A stretch of DNA of 64,000 nucleotides, from positions 6,669,961 through 6,733,960 of the forward strand of contig NZ_JH993797.1 of the NCBI RefSeq assembly GCF_000316115.1, written 5' to 3'. The translations under genes were made by a program, and so were the position numbers. This DNA comes from Leptolyngbya sp. PCC 7375 (GTDB lineage: Bacteria > Cyanobacteriota > Cyanobacteriia > Phormidesmidales > Phormidesmidaceae). Shown in pieces: positions 1 through 9,054 of the stretch. Numbering within the stretch: the first letter of the stretch is position 1; each line of letters begins with the position of its first letter. The notes under the pieces are model-generated. The model did not search any database and was not told the origin of the DNA. It saw nothing but the letters and a program-made list of their open reading frames with translations.

Positions 1-829
1 TCAGGCTAGACAGTTTTTCATAGGTATCCACCATGTAGCCAATCTCATCGTATCGCTTGCCCTCAAGCGGTTGATAGATCGTTGTGGTGGTACCAAACTC
101 GGTATGCTCTCGGGTATCGGTACTCAAACGGGCTTGACGACTTTCATCGAGAAACGTGGTGAACCGACTAATGCGACGCATAGGATCAGTGACAGCAAAT
201 GCTAAGACTCCAGAGCACACCAGAATAAATATGATCAGCCCCCCGGTGCTAATCAACAATACCGTTCTGATGTGGCTTTGATTATTTGCTGTGAGTGTTT
301 GTCGGTCGAGGTCAATCTGCTTCAATACACGGGTGAGTTCTTCGCCCACCTCTCCCCCTTCGCCCCGCACGTACTGATCACCTGCCCGAGGGTCTTGCGT
401 TTGCTTAAAGATTTGGACACCTTCTGTATAGGTATCCATGAGCAATGCATGGTTTTTCAATAATTGCTCTAAATCTTTACGGTAGGGCTCTGCCAGTGGA
501 TATTGCAACACGTTATTCGTCTGCTGCTCAATCTTGACCGTCATGTCGTTGACACGGTCTAAATACTTGGCCAAGTCTTCTAAATTATGGCCACGCAGAA
601 ATAAATTTTTTCGATCTTTCGCCTGACGATTGAAGTAATCATTGATGATCTCAACTTCACGGTTCAGTTCATCAAACTCCAGGGTGGAACGATGAATGCT
701 TTCAACGCTATTGGCAACGTAGTAAACGGCTGATGATAAGGCCGCAATCAAAAAGAAGGCATACCCCCCCAAAAGCCATAGGGTTTTATGGAGGACACTG
801 TTTCTTTGAAGGCGATTAAATGGGGCCAT
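1..829 (-). CDS. HAMP-domain membrane sensor, N-terminal part (cut by window edge)
   Basis: Reading the minus strand from ATG at 829 gives an uninterrupted frame of 276 codons that runs off the left edge, so only the N-terminus is seen. It starts MAPFNRLQRNSV, followed by a first membrane helix (about residues 15-38), then a roughly 150-residue helical extracytoplasmic region rich in charged heptads. A second membrane helix (around residues 178-200) is followed by a HAMP-like segment with DPMRRISRF and, near the edge, RYDEIGYMVDTYEKL. This two-helix plus HAMP layout is that of a histidine kinase, a methyl-accepting receptor or a GGDEF/EAL sensor. The output domain is outside the window, so the class cannot be decided. 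The periplasmic part resembles CHASE3 or four-helix-bundle sensors by its helical pattern (inference). Confidence 0.75.
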   Translation of the reverse strand, partial: MAPFNRLQRNSVLHKTLWLLGGYAFFLIAALSSAVYYVANSVESIHRSTLEFDELNREVEIINDYFNRQAKDRKNLFLRGHNLEDLAKYLDRVNDMTVKIEQQTNNVLQYPLAEPYRKDLEQLLKNHALLMDTYTEGVQIFKQTQDPRAGDQYVRGEGGEVGEELTRVLKQIDLDRQTLTANNQSHIRTVLLISTGGLIIFILVCSGVLAFAVTDPMRRISRFTTFLDESRQARLSTDTREHTEFGTTTTIYQPLEGKRYDEIGYMVDTYEKLSSL

Positions 830-1527
830 TTGAAATGTTCGCTAGCTAGAAAAATACGCCTGGGGTGTGAGTTTTGATCACTGTCTCAAATGATTTCCGT
901 AGCGCCTGTAGACATTATTCACGTCCCAAGCTCTCCTTAGAGCCACTATCTTATGCTTGGTTAGCTGTCAGCTGACTATGGGCCAGGTAGGACTTTAGTC
1001 CCGAATTGTTGAAACTATTAACAATTCAGATACAGAATTCATTCAGTTGTCCGTAGGCAATGCACTCAAACTGTTGCAAATGCTTCTATGATGTCAGTCG
1101 TCTTCGTCCGCAGAAATCCTCAAGAATTCAGATTTATTCAGCAAAAAAATCAAGTTTATTCAGTTCTTGTAATTTTTTGTTGTTCCTAATCCTGAAAAGG
1201 TTGACAGCTGAATTACTGATTCAGAGGGTGAATTGATCACTAGAATTACTCTATATCCAGTTCAGATTAAATCCTCCTGAAGATCAGCAACGCCAACATT
1301 CTCCATAGGGTGAAGATTGTGAGTTTTTCTAAAAATTAGAGTTACAAAATTAAGACGATTGGCAGATGGGCACCAGAGATTTATTCAGGCCAGGTGTCTT
1401 GATTTCCGCATCTTCATCAAATTTTCTCAAGCATGAGCTTGCCCATATCCGATATTTATCAAGGCCTAATCAATTACACTTCAATACAGTAAATCTGGGA
1501 GATTCGACCAGATATTAAGGATGCATA
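830..1527. promoter_or_regulatory. 698-bp intergenic region with repeated ATTCAG motifs
   Basis: This gap separates the leftward receptor gene from the rightward antiporter and should hold both promoters. I see no coding frame. The hexamer ATTCAG recurs on the plus strand at about 1024, 1040, 1126, 1136, 1158, 1219 and 1382, several preceded by TTT or GA, in an AT-rich stretch. Such clustered direct repeats could be binding sites for a response regulator controlling the antiporter, but no regulator is identified here. Confidence 0.3.
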
Positions 1528-3252
1528 ATGGCAGTAAACAGCGAATTTATCTTAGATTTAACAGTAACCTTAGGAGCCTCTGCCTCTGGAGGGTACATTG
1601 CTAGTCGCATGCGCCAGCCAGTACTGTTGGGCTATTTACTCTCAGGACTCGTGATTGGTCCCTTGGGGCTACAACTGATCAGCGATGCAGATGCTATTCA
1701 GAGTCTGGCTGAACTGGGGGTTGCTTTTTTATTATTTTCCTTGGGTGTACAGTTCTCTCTAGCGGAACTTAATCGTGTTCGCAATGTCGCGCTCCAGGGC
1801 AGTCTGTTACAAATTGGTCTGACAACAGCTGCGGTAGCCACCATTAGCAGCTTACTGGGCTGGGCAAATTCTTGGGTGCAGGGCATTTTTCTGGGCATAG
1901 TCCTCTCTCTATCCTCCACAGCCGTTGTTCTTAAAACCCTCACGGAGCGAGGAGAAACCAACACTCGCCACGGTCAAATTATGCTGGCAATTTTGATTGC
2001 TCAGGATTTGGCGCTTGGGGTCATGCTAGCCATTGTGCCCTCCCTTAATTCTCAGGGATCAATACTGCCGGTACTCGGTCTAGCTTTGCTCAAGGTGGGT
2101 ATTTTTATTGGAGTTGCGATCGCAGCTGGCTATGGGCTTGTGCCCCGCATGATCCGTGCCGTTGCCCGTACCGAAAGTGCAGAATTGTTCCTACTCACCC
2201 TGCTGGCCCTGTGCCTGAGCGTGGCACTAGTCACCGCGCGTCTGGGCCTCTCCATTGAAATTGGCGCATTTGCTGCCGGATTGATGATCGCGGAAATCGA
2301 CTACGCCGACCACGCCCTCAGCCGATTTTTGCCCCTGCGAGATACCTTTGCCTGCCTATTTTTTACCTCCATCGGCATGCTGATCGACCCGCAGATTTTG
2401 ATCCAAAATGCCGGGGTGATATTAGGACTCGTGGCCCTGGTGATGGTAGGCAAAGCCTTAATTGTGCTCCCTGTGGTGTTATCCTTCGGCTATTCATTTA
2501 AAACAGCGCTACGTAGCAGCCTGGGCATCAATCAAATTGGAGAATTCTCATTTGTATTAGTCCTTGTGGGCCTAGAGAACAATCTGATTTCAGAACAAAC
2601 CTATCTGCTATTGTTAGGAACAACCGCTATCACCCTGGTATTTACACCTATTTTGTTTAAATCGGCGACACCCATTGCTGAAACTCTACTTAAATCCCCA
2701 CGCATCAGACCGTTTCTAAGCATTTGGGAATCTCCCCAGGAGATGTGGGTTGAGGAAGATCTTACCAACCATATTGTGGTAGCTGGTTATGGTCGGGTCG
2801 GACAGGTCGTCGTCAATATTTTGCAGCAGCAGGGGCACTACCCGGTTTTAGTGATTGAGAACAACGAAGCGGCTATCCAAACCCTGCGGCACCACAAGAT
2901 GCACTATATTCTCGGCGATGCCGACTCGGAACAGATTTTAGAAAAGGCGCATTTGGATAAAGCCATTGCCCTGGCCATTACTCTGCCAGACCCGGCGAGC
3001 ACCCGGCTATTGTTGAAGCGTTCCTTAGCCATTAATCCTAATCTTGACGTGATCGCCCGCGCCCACGTCACCGCTGAAATCGATAGCTTGACCCAGGCAG
3101 GAGCCCGAGAAGTCGTACAACCTGAGTTTGAAGCGGCCCTTGAACTAGGCTCTCACCTACTTAAAATTTTAGGCAATGCCCCTATGGATATTCAGAGCAC
3201 AATGGAGGCCATTCGACACAATCGCTATTTAAGTATTCGTGGTGGCAGATAA
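1528..3252 (+). CDS. KefB/CPA2-type monovalent cation:proton antiporter with RCK_N domain
   Basis: The 574-residue protein has a Na+/H+-exchanger-like membrane domain (about residues 5-385, a dozen hydrophobic helices) followed by a cytosolic Rossmann RCK_N (TrkA-N) domain from about residue 413, with the nucleotide-binding motif VVAGYGRVGQ. The family moves K+ or Na+ against protons across the plasma or thylakoid membrane, and the RCK domain senses NAD(H) or other ligands. The gene lacks the long RCK_C tail of larger KefC proteins and ends shortly after EVVQPEFEAALELG. The start follows AAGGATGCATA, an acceptable ribosome site. Its last 28 bases overlap the tail of the convergent gene on the other strand. 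Substrate ion and membrane location are not shown by sequence. Confidence 0.9.
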   Translation: MAVNSEFILDLTVTLGASASGGYIASRMRQPVLLGYLLSGLVIGPLGLQLISDADAIQSLAELGVAFLLFSLGVQFSLAELNRVRNVALQGSLLQIGLTTAAVATISSLLGWANSWVQGIFLGIVLSLSSTAVVLKTLTERGETNTRHGQIMLAILIAQDLALGVMLAIVPSLNSQGSILPVLGLALLKVGIFIGVAIAAGYGLVPRMIRAVARTESAELFLLTLLALCLSVALVTARLGLSIEIGAFAAGLMIAEIDYADHALSRFLPLRDTFACLFFTSIGMLIDPQILIQNAGVILGLVALVMVGKALIVLPVVLSFGYSFKTALRSSLGINQIGEFSFVLVLVGLENNLISEQTYLLLLGTTAITLVFTPILFKSATPIAETLLKSPRIRPFLSIWESPQEMWVEEDLTNHIVVAGYGRVGQVVVNILQQQGHYPVLVIENNEAAIQTLRHHKMHYILGDADSEQILEKAHLDKAIALAITLPDPASTRLLLKRSLAINPNLDVIARAHVTAEIDSLTQAGAREVVQPEFEAALELGSHLLKILGNAPMDIQSTMEAIRHNRYLSIRGGR

Positions 3253-5144
3253 GGTAAGGGAGGTGAAAACCAATACCCCTGCCCATGGGTACAACCCAGG
3301 TTAACAAGCTGTTGAGCTTGCCATTCTGTCTCGATACCTTCAGCGACAACATCCAGCTTCAACACTTGAGCCAGTTGCACAATGGCCTCGACAATCTTGA
3401 GATTATCAGAATCAGACTCCATATCTTTAATAAATGCCCGGTCAATCTTCAAGGTGTCAACCGGTAACTGCTTAAGATAGCTCAGGGATGAATACCCCGT
3501 CCCAAAATCATCAATACTAATTTGAATTCCCCACTGTCTAAGCTGAGCCAGGGTTGCTAGCACTGGCTGCGGATCACCGATGAGGAGGTTTTCTGTAATT
3601 TCAAATTTAAACCAAACAGGTTGAGCCTGCGTCTGTTGCAGAACATCATAAATCTGTTGGGCGAACTGCTCACCCTGTAAATGACGCACTGAAAAGTTCA
3701 CACTGACAAAAGGAACAGGTTTGGAGGGATTCTCCTGATGCCATTGGCTCAGTTGCTCACATACTTTGTAAAACGTCCAGTTGCCCAGCTGGGAAATCAG
3801 ATCGCTTTCCTCTGCCAGTGGAATAAAATCGGCAGGTGACATAAAGTCAGATGTGCCCTCAGGCTGCCAACGGACTAAGGCCTCATACCCTTCCACAGGA
3901 GCCGCTGCCGAGGCTGACGTCAACGCCACAATGGGTTGATAGTAGATCTGTAGCTGCTGTTGTCTCAACGCCTGGCGTAGCTTCATCTCTAGAGTCAGAC
4001 GATGCAGCGCCTGCGTATGCATTTCAGGTTGAAAAATACGCCAGCCTTGGGGCTTTTGCTTGGCCTGTAGCAAGGCTAGGGAGCCATCCCGTAACATGTG
4101 TTCACCATTGCCATAGCTGGAATCCACCAGCACAATACCCACATTGGCATTTACCGTGACTTCATAATTACCCAGCTCAATGGGGGCCGCTAACCGCCTT
4201 TGTAGACGCTGGACCAATGGAATAATCTCGTTTTTATCCGCTAACGTTGGCAACAGAATCGCAAATTTATCATCCGCCAGACGTACGGTAAAACTGCTGT
4301 CAGAAACAATTTCTGTGATCCGATTAGCGATTTCAATCAACAGCCGATCGCCCTGTAAGTGACCCAGGGTGTCGTTAATCGCTTTAAAGCGATCGCAAGC
4401 CAACATCAGCAGTATCGACCACTCATAGGGCTGTCTGGCCTGCACCGTCTCTTCCAAACGTTTCAGCAGCAGCGTGCGATTTGGCAATCCCGTTAACGAG
4501 TCATACAACGCCAGGTGCATTAATTTTTCCTGAGCTTGCCGCCGCTGTTGGATTTCTGCCTGCAAGGCTTGATTGGTAGCGTGTAACTCTTGGGTACGCT
4601 CTAAAACCCGCTGTTCCAACTCCTGATTATTTTTATGAATCTGCATTTCAGCAATTTCATATTGCTGAAGAATAATGCGTAGCTTTTGATTTTGAGTTTT
4701 AAGCGTTTGTCTAAGATGCCGCAGTTCTAGCTGATGCTCAATGCGTACAAGCACTTCAGCGATTTGAAACGGCTTTGTAATGTAGTCTACGCCGCCTACG
4801 GAAAATGCCTTTAATTTTTCCAGCACATTATCCATAGCACTCATAAAAATGATGGGAATATCAGCTGTTATGGCATCACTGTGGAGATGGCGGCAAACGG
4901 CAAACCCATCCAGGTCAGGCATCCGGATATCAAGCAAAATAAGATCGGGTAGCTCAGTGGCAATATCCATAATTGCCATAGCCCCGCTTACAGCATTACG
5001 AACACTGTATCCAGCCTCAGACAGTGCTGAAGACAGCAGTCGTAGATTGCTGGGAAGATCATCAACAATCAAAATCTTGGATGCACAGTGCTCTTTTTGA
5101 GGCACAGCCATCTTAGGAATATCAGAGTTTTGAATAGGGGGCAA
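3225..5144 (-). CDS. Response regulator with degenerate GGDEF and intact EAL domain (likely c-di-GMP phosphodiesterase)
   Basis: Domain order in the 639 residues: REC (about 21-140, phospho-acceptor Asp in LLDIRMPDLDG near 73), a coiled-coil linker (about 145-205), GGDEF (about 207-365) and EAL (about 375-635). The diguanylate cyclase signature is replaced by LADDKF near residue 290, so the GGDEF domain is probably catalytically dead. The EAL domain keeps YEALVRW, the EITE motif and DDFGTGYSSL with KIDRAFI, as expected for an active c-di-GMP hydrolase. The likely role is a phosphorylation-controlled phosphodiesterase, with the GGDEF relic perhaps acting as a regulatory GTP-binding module (inference). 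No membrane segment is seen. The stop codon lies inside the 3' end of the convergent antiporter gene. Confidence 0.92.
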   Translation of the reverse strand: MPPIQNSDIPKMAVPQKEHCASKILIVDDLPSNLRLLSSALSEAGYSVRNAVSGAMAIMDIATELPDLILLDIRMPDLDGFAVCRHLHSDAITADIPIIFMSAMDNVLEKLKAFSVGGVDYITKPFQIAEVLVRIEHQLELRHLRQTLKTQNQKLRIILQQYEIAEMQIHKNNQELEQRVLERTQELHATNQALQAEIQQRRQAQEKLMHLALYDSLTGLPNRTLLLKRLEETVQARQPYEWSILLMLACDRFKAINDTLGHLQGDRLLIEIANRITEIVSDSSFTVRLADDKFAILLPTLADKNEIIPLVQRLQRRLAAPIELGNYEVTVNANVGIVLVDSSYGNGEHMLRDGSLALLQAKQKPQGWRIFQPEMHTQALHRLTLEMKLRQALRQQQLQIYYQPIVALTSASAAAPVEGYEALVRWQPEGTSDFMSPADFIPLAEESDLISQLGNWTFYKVCEQLSQWHQENPSKPVPFVSVNFSVRHLQGEQFAQQIYDVLQQTQAQPVWFKFEITENLLIGDPQPVLATLAQLRQWGIQISIDDFGTGYSSLSYLKQLPVDTLKIDRAFIKDMESDSDNLKIVEAIVQLAQVLKLDVVAEGIETEWQAQQLVNLGCTHGQGYWFSPPLPYLPPRILK

Positions 5145-5299
5145 AAGAATTACACCGTTGTTGTCGTATAGTTGTTCTTTGTAAAAACCCAGCCTGCCCT
5201 TCTATAGCTATGAAGATGATCTCAGGCTACAACAGTAACTCTGCATACCCCATAGCTAACGCTCATAACTCTATACTAGCCTTAAGTGTTGTTCCAGAC

Positions 5300-6304
5300 C
5301 TAGATACTGGCCGGTAGCTTTACAGTAATTATAGGAGCTTCTTCTTCTGCTGGTAAAATCAGTTCCCCATGGAGAGCTTTGACCATTTCTTGCGCAATGG
5401 CCAGGGTTAGCCCTGTGGAAAGATAAACCGATGAGAGATTACTCAAATCAACTTCACGACCGTAGAGAGAGGTATCTAGCCTGACACATAACTCATTGGC
5501 TGGGCGCTCGGCCTCTAACCTGATCAAGATAGACTCCCCTTCAGCCACTGCATCCAGGGTGATATGGCCGAGTTTTGTGGATGTAATAGCATCATCCAGC
5601 AAGCTAATGAGCATCATCTGTAGCCACTTTAAATCACTCAATACGGAAAGATCGGTAGGTTTGAAGGCAAGACGAAGATTACTATTCGTTGCTTGCAGAT
5701 GGGTTAACTCTTCTAATGTTTTAAATAGGGTCTTTAGGGGTAAGGGTTCCAGGGTTGGAACTTCACGCCCAATATCGAGTTTGGATGCTGCGATGATCGT
5801 ATCAAACAGCTGTAAAACCTTATAGGCAGCTTCTTTGGCCTCAGCCGTAAATTGTTTTTCCTCTTCAGGAGTTTCACACAGCCCTTCTAGAATCAGCTGA
5901 TGCAAACCAATGACACTATTAATGGGCGATCGCAACTCATGGGCAGTACGTGCCAAAAAGCCACTTTTAAACCGTTCTAACTGGCTGAGACGCGCATAGG
6001 CGAGGGCTTGGGGATCATCAGTAGGCGTTCCTTGAATAGCCGAAGGCTGCGGAGAGGGGGGATCGTCTGGGGGGGTAGGCTCTACGGGAGCTAACTCATT
6101 AGTAGGTTTAGTAGGGGCCTCAACAGCAGGCGACTCCTGAGGAGAAAGATCGGTGGCAGCTGGAGAAACCGTAGAGGACCGAGAAGCAGTAAAGGCGGTA
6201 GGGGCAGGGGCAATACTGTCAGACTGACGCGTTCGGCGAAGGCTGGTGGTAATGGTTCCACCGAAAAAGCCAATGCCAATGAGTACTGCTGTTTGCCAAT
6301 CCAT
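5300..6304 (-). CDS. Membrane-anchored histidine-kinase-like protein with degenerate ATPase domain
   Basis: The 334-residue protein opens with one N-terminal hydrophobic helix (about residues 4-20), then a low-complexity Pro/Ser/Thr-rich linker to about residue 100. A HisKA dimerisation domain follows, with the H-box ARTAHELRSPINSV near residue 122. The C-terminal part follows the HATPase_c fold only loosely. The N-box position reads LLDDAITST rather than the usual N-x-x-N-A-x-K-F/T, and no clear D-x-G-x-G G1 box is visible; only a short STGLTLAIA segment resembles G2. It may therefore be a pseudokinase, a phosphatase or a scaffold. It is transcribed in the same direction as the REC-GGDEF-EAL gene that follows 155 bp downstream, so the two could form one signalling unit (inference). 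Confidence 0.75.
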   Translation of the reverse strand: MDWQTAVLIGIGFFGGTITTSLRRTRQSDSIAPAPTAFTASRSSTVSPAATDLSPQESPAVEAPTKPTNELAPVEPTPPDDPPSPQPSAIQGTPTDDPQALAYARLSQLERFKSGFLARTAHELRSPINSVIGLHQLILEGLCETPEEEKQFTAEAKEAAYKVLQLFDTIIAASKLDIGREVPTLEPLPLKTLFKTLEELTHLQATNSNLRLAFKPTDLSVLSDLKWLQMMLISLLDDAITSTKLGHITLDAVAEGESILIRLEAERPANELCVRLDTSLYGREVDLSNLSSVYLSTGLTLAIAQEMVKALHGELILPAEEEAPIITVKLPASI

Positions 6305-6373
6305 AGGAATCTTTATGTATAAATACTTTGGTAATTAGAAATAAGGTCAGAGCGCATCCCCATTACTTATACT

Positions 6374-6988
6374 CTACAAATATACGGTTCCCTGACGTAT
6401 AGTCTGCCAATGGTCAGATTGCCAGAAAGCAACGGTGGAGGGTAATCCAGACGGAGCGGGAATGACGATGTCAGGTCCCAAAGGTTCCACCAAGGTCTGT
6501 AACGCTTGGTCGTTTAGACCATAAACGTGAGGGAACTGGGCCAGCACTTCATCCAGGTTCGCCAGGGTCGTTTGCCCAGATAGATTTGCACTGGTAGTTG
6601 CCAAAGGCCCTGTCAAGGCCAGTATTTGGCGAGCGATGGGATGGTCGGGCACTCGGACACCAATGGTATCCGGCGTTTTGGGATGCATCACCAACGGGAC
6701 CTTCGGTGTGGAAGGGACCACCAGGGTCAGTTGTCCTGGCCAATGGCGCTCAGTCATAGTCTGCCACTGAGCCACCTCCATAGTGACATAGGGCCACAAA
6801 TCAGCTGCGCTGGCCCCCATGAGTATTAGAGACTTCTCTAGACTGCGCTGCTTTAGCTCATAGAGTTTGTCACTATGGTCAGGTGTTACGGCTAAACCCC
6901 ACACGGTATCGGTAGGTAAGGCTACAACACTGCCAGATCGAGCTGCTGCAACATAATCTTGTAAGGGGGTATAGGGCATAGGTGACAC
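6374..6988 (-). CDS. tsaC: L-threonylcarbamoyladenylate synthase (TsaC/Sua5/YrdC family)
   Basis: The 204-residue protein is a single YrdC domain. It carries the family start GSVVALPTDTVWGLA, the KQRSLEKSLIL segment matching the K-x-R nucleotide-binding motif, and PLATTSANLSGQ with the conserved S/T-x-A-N-x-S-G. The enzyme makes threonylcarbamoyl-AMP from threonine, bicarbonate and ATP for the t6A modification of tRNAs that read ANN codons. It is the short TsaC type, without the extra C-terminal Sua5 domain. It lies upstream of the kinase-like gene on the same strand with a 69-bp gap. Confidence 0.93.
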   Translation of the reverse strand: MSPMPYTPLQDYVAAARSGSVVALPTDTVWGLAVTPDHSDKLYELKQRSLEKSLILMGASAADLWPYVTMEVAQWQTMTERHWPGQLTLVVPSTPKVPLVMHPKTPDTIGVRVPDHPIARQILALTGPLATTSANLSGQTTLANLDEVLAQFPHVYGLNDQALQTLVEPLGPDIVIPAPSGLPSTVAFWQSDHWQTIRQGTVYL

Positions 6989-6990
6989 CG

Positions 6991-7018
6991 GTTCTTAGTT
7001 CTTAGTTCTTAGTTCTGA
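6991..7018. repeat. Tandem 7-bp repeat (GTTCTTA, four units)
   Basis: The unit GTTCTTA is repeated three times perfectly and once imperfectly (GTTCTGA) directly upstream of the tsaC start. Short tandem heptamers are common in filamentous cyanobacterial intergenic DNA. Copy number could vary by slippage. Confidence 0.7.
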
Positions 7019-7041
7019 ATGGTCGTTCTCTAGCACAGAGG

Positions 7042-7285
7042 CTACGGTGTATACACATCTAGAAGATAATGTCCCAAAAGGTATACCTGACCTTGAATTG
7101 GCCCACTCTGCGAGAAGCCGCTTTGGCGTCTACATCCTAAATCCTTCTCCCTGGGAGCGAAGGACTTTGAGGCCAGGCCCCCCTTCTCCCCCAGGGAGTA
7201 AGGGGTTGGGGGATGTAGAGCTTGCTCTTCTCGGAGAGTGGGCTCGATACTTGGAGCCACTCTCCGACTTCTGTATACACCGTAG
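7042..7285. mobile_element. Non-autonomous MITE-like element, family A copy 1 (244 bp)
   Basis: The element has perfect 14-bp terminal inverted repeats, CTACGGTGTATACA at 7042-7055 and TGTATACACCGTAG at 7272-7285. It is flanked by a perfect 10-bp direct repeat AGCACAGAGG (7032-7041 and 7286-7295), which is the expected target-site duplication. Inner arms GCCCACTCTGCGAGAAG (7101-7117) and 7227-7243 pair with one mismatch, so the whole sequence can fold as a long hairpin. No transposase is encoded. A related copy lies at 10736-11003. Confidence 0.85.
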
Positions 7286-7562
7286 AGCACAGAGGAGGAT
7301 GGCAGTCTTTGAACTTTAGATAGATTTGCAGGAATTGGTATAACAAGTTGAGAGGGTGGGTAGAGAAGACAACGGGGAAAATACGGATCTTCTAGGTCAC
7401 CCATTAAACTCTTCTCTCCAAAATAGGAATTTAGGGGTAATGGGGTGATTATTTAAGCACAAGCGCCTTAATCGATTTAGACGGAAGAATTTTATAAGGT
7501 GTCTGGTGTCTTTGTCGGGGCGTACTGCCGTCCGCCCTGAGGAATATAAATTAATTTCATTG

Positions 7563-8480
7563 TTACCCCGGACGTGCCATAAGTGCCTGTCGTAGATTGC
7601 CATTATTTTGATCTAACGCTGCTTGAGCCGCGTCTTTATCCAAATCAGCCCAGTGCATCAACAAAGCAAGTTTTACCTTTTGATCACTTTTGCCCAAAAG
7701 GGTATCGGCTTCGTCACGGGATAGATCTGTCAGAGCAGAAATAATGCGCAGGGCCCGGTCATGGAGCTTGGCATTCGTAACCGATACATCGACCATGCGA
7801 TTGCCGTAGACTTTGCCCAGTTTCACCATCACCCCGGTCGACAAAATATTTAGGGCCATTTTGGTGACGGTGCCCGACTTTAGGCGGGTGGAGCCTGCCA
7901 ATACTTCAGGCCCTACCGGTAACCGCAAATCGATATCCACATCAATATCCACCTGCTCCGCTGGTACACAGGCCATAAAAATTGTGGTAGCTCCCCTGAG
8001 CATGGCTTCTTTAAGCGCACCATGTACATAGGGTGTGGTTCCACCAGCCGTAATCCCTACGACTACATCAAGGGCAGAAATTTGGTGGGTCGCCATCGCG
8101 GCTGCCCCATCAGCAGGCAAGTCTTCCAGGGCTTCTGAGCTGCGCAGCAAAGCTGGTGGTCCCCCGGCCAAAATTCCCTGCACCATCTTGGGCGGTGTGC
8201 AAAATGTTGGTGGACATTCAGCTGCATCCAACACGCCCAAACGCCCGCTGGTGCCAGCACCTATATAGAACAGACGACCGCCGTCCCGTAGCGACTCTGC
8301 TGTGCGGTCAATGGCCACCGCCAGCATGGGCGCTGCTTCTGCGATCGCATCCACTGTCCGCTGATCTTCCTGATTAAACACCTGCACCATTTCCAGCGTT
8401 GACAGCTGGTCCAGGTTTTGACTATTGGGGTTAATCTGCTCGGTGAGAAGGTAGCTGCGATCGTTAAGGGTTTCAGGCAT
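7563..8480 (-). CDS. murQ: N-acetylmuramic acid 6-phosphate etherase
   Basis: The 305-residue protein is a SIS-fold etherase. It shows the diagnostic GRLFYIGAGTSGRLGVLD block followed by AAECPPTF, the TAGGTTPYV sugar-phosphate loop, VGPEVLAGSTRLKSGT and GKVYGNRMVDV. MurQ cleaves the lactyl ether of MurNAc-6-phosphate to give GlcNAc-6-phosphate and lactate during cell-wall recycling. Length matches the family (about 300). The C-terminus has the small helical domain with ADTLLGKSDQKVKLALLM. No partner recycling genes (anmK, murP) are in the window. Confidence 0.95.
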   Translation of the reverse strand: MPETLNDRSYLLTEQINPNSQNLDQLSTLEMVQVFNQEDQRTVDAIAEAAPMLAVAIDRTAESLRDGGRLFYIGAGTSGRLGVLDAAECPPTFCTPPKMVQGILAGGPPALLRSSEALEDLPADGAAAMATHQISALDVVVGITAGGTTPYVHGALKEAMLRGATTIFMACVPAEQVDIDVDIDLRLPVGPEVLAGSTRLKSGTVTKMALNILSTGVMVKLGKVYGNRMVDVSVTNAKLHDRALRIISALTDLSRDEADTLLGKSDQKVKLALLMHWADLDKDAAQAALDQNNGNLRQALMARPG

Positions 8481-8655
8481 GGGACAGAGGGGAATGGGGA
8501 ATGGGCAGTGGGGTCAGGCAGTTTAACTGCTTGCCCCCAGACTAAAGCTCAGCACTTAACTTCGATAGATTACAAGGATTTCGCCCAAGTGATAACACCC
8601 ACCTTCCACCAATCAACCCCTAGCTCAAGCACGTCCTCCATTCCCTACTCCCTCC

Positions 8656-9054
8656 TCAAAGCAACTTCTCCAACTGCTGTCGAATCCGATCCAACTCCTT
8701 CTGCGACATATCCTGAGCTGATGTGCCTGAATCAGCTGGCTGTACTCGCTCTTCGGGGCGGGTGTTTGGGTCCCAGTCCTTTGTTTCCAGGTTTTGCTCT
8801 GGGGGCATGACCAGCGTGCCAGTTTCCACATGCTTCGCTTCGTAGTTTGCACCGCGACAAAACTCTTCGATTTCTTCCGACTCAAACCCTTCCACACTGC
8901 AGGGCGGAAAGTCTTGTGCCTCTAGCAAACCACCAAAGCGTACAGCATCGTCTTCGGCTTCAAACATCAGCACGATGTTGCGATCGCCCACCTTCAGAGA
9001 GTGAATTCCCTCATTTTCAGTACGAGCATTAAACAGAACCACATAAACACGCAT
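8656..9054 (-). CDS. DUF3110 family protein (cyanobacterial conserved)
   Basis: This 132-residue soluble protein begins MRVYVVLFNARTENEGIHSL and continues through VLMFEAEDDAVRFGGLLEAQ and FPPCSVEGFESEEIEEFC, the pattern I know as DUF3110, found in cyanobacteria and plastid-bearing plants. The function is unknown. The C-terminal 40 residues are acidic and probably disordered, ending in a small helix (QKELDRIRQQLEKLL). It is upstream of murQ on the same strand with a 175-bp gap, so co-transcription is possible but not shown. Confidence 0.85.
   Translation of the reverse strand: MRVYVVLFNARTENEGIHSLKVGDRNIVLMFEAEDDAVRFGGLLEAQDFPPCSVEGFESEEIEEFCRGANYEAKHVETGTLVMPPEQNLETKDWDPNTRPEERVQPADSGTSAQDMSQKELDRIRQQLEKLL

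Noticed and set aside
7042..7404. Frames of 60-120 codons across the CTACGG repeat element
   Set aside because: They lie in a hairpin-forming mobile element, on both strands, and are chance frames.
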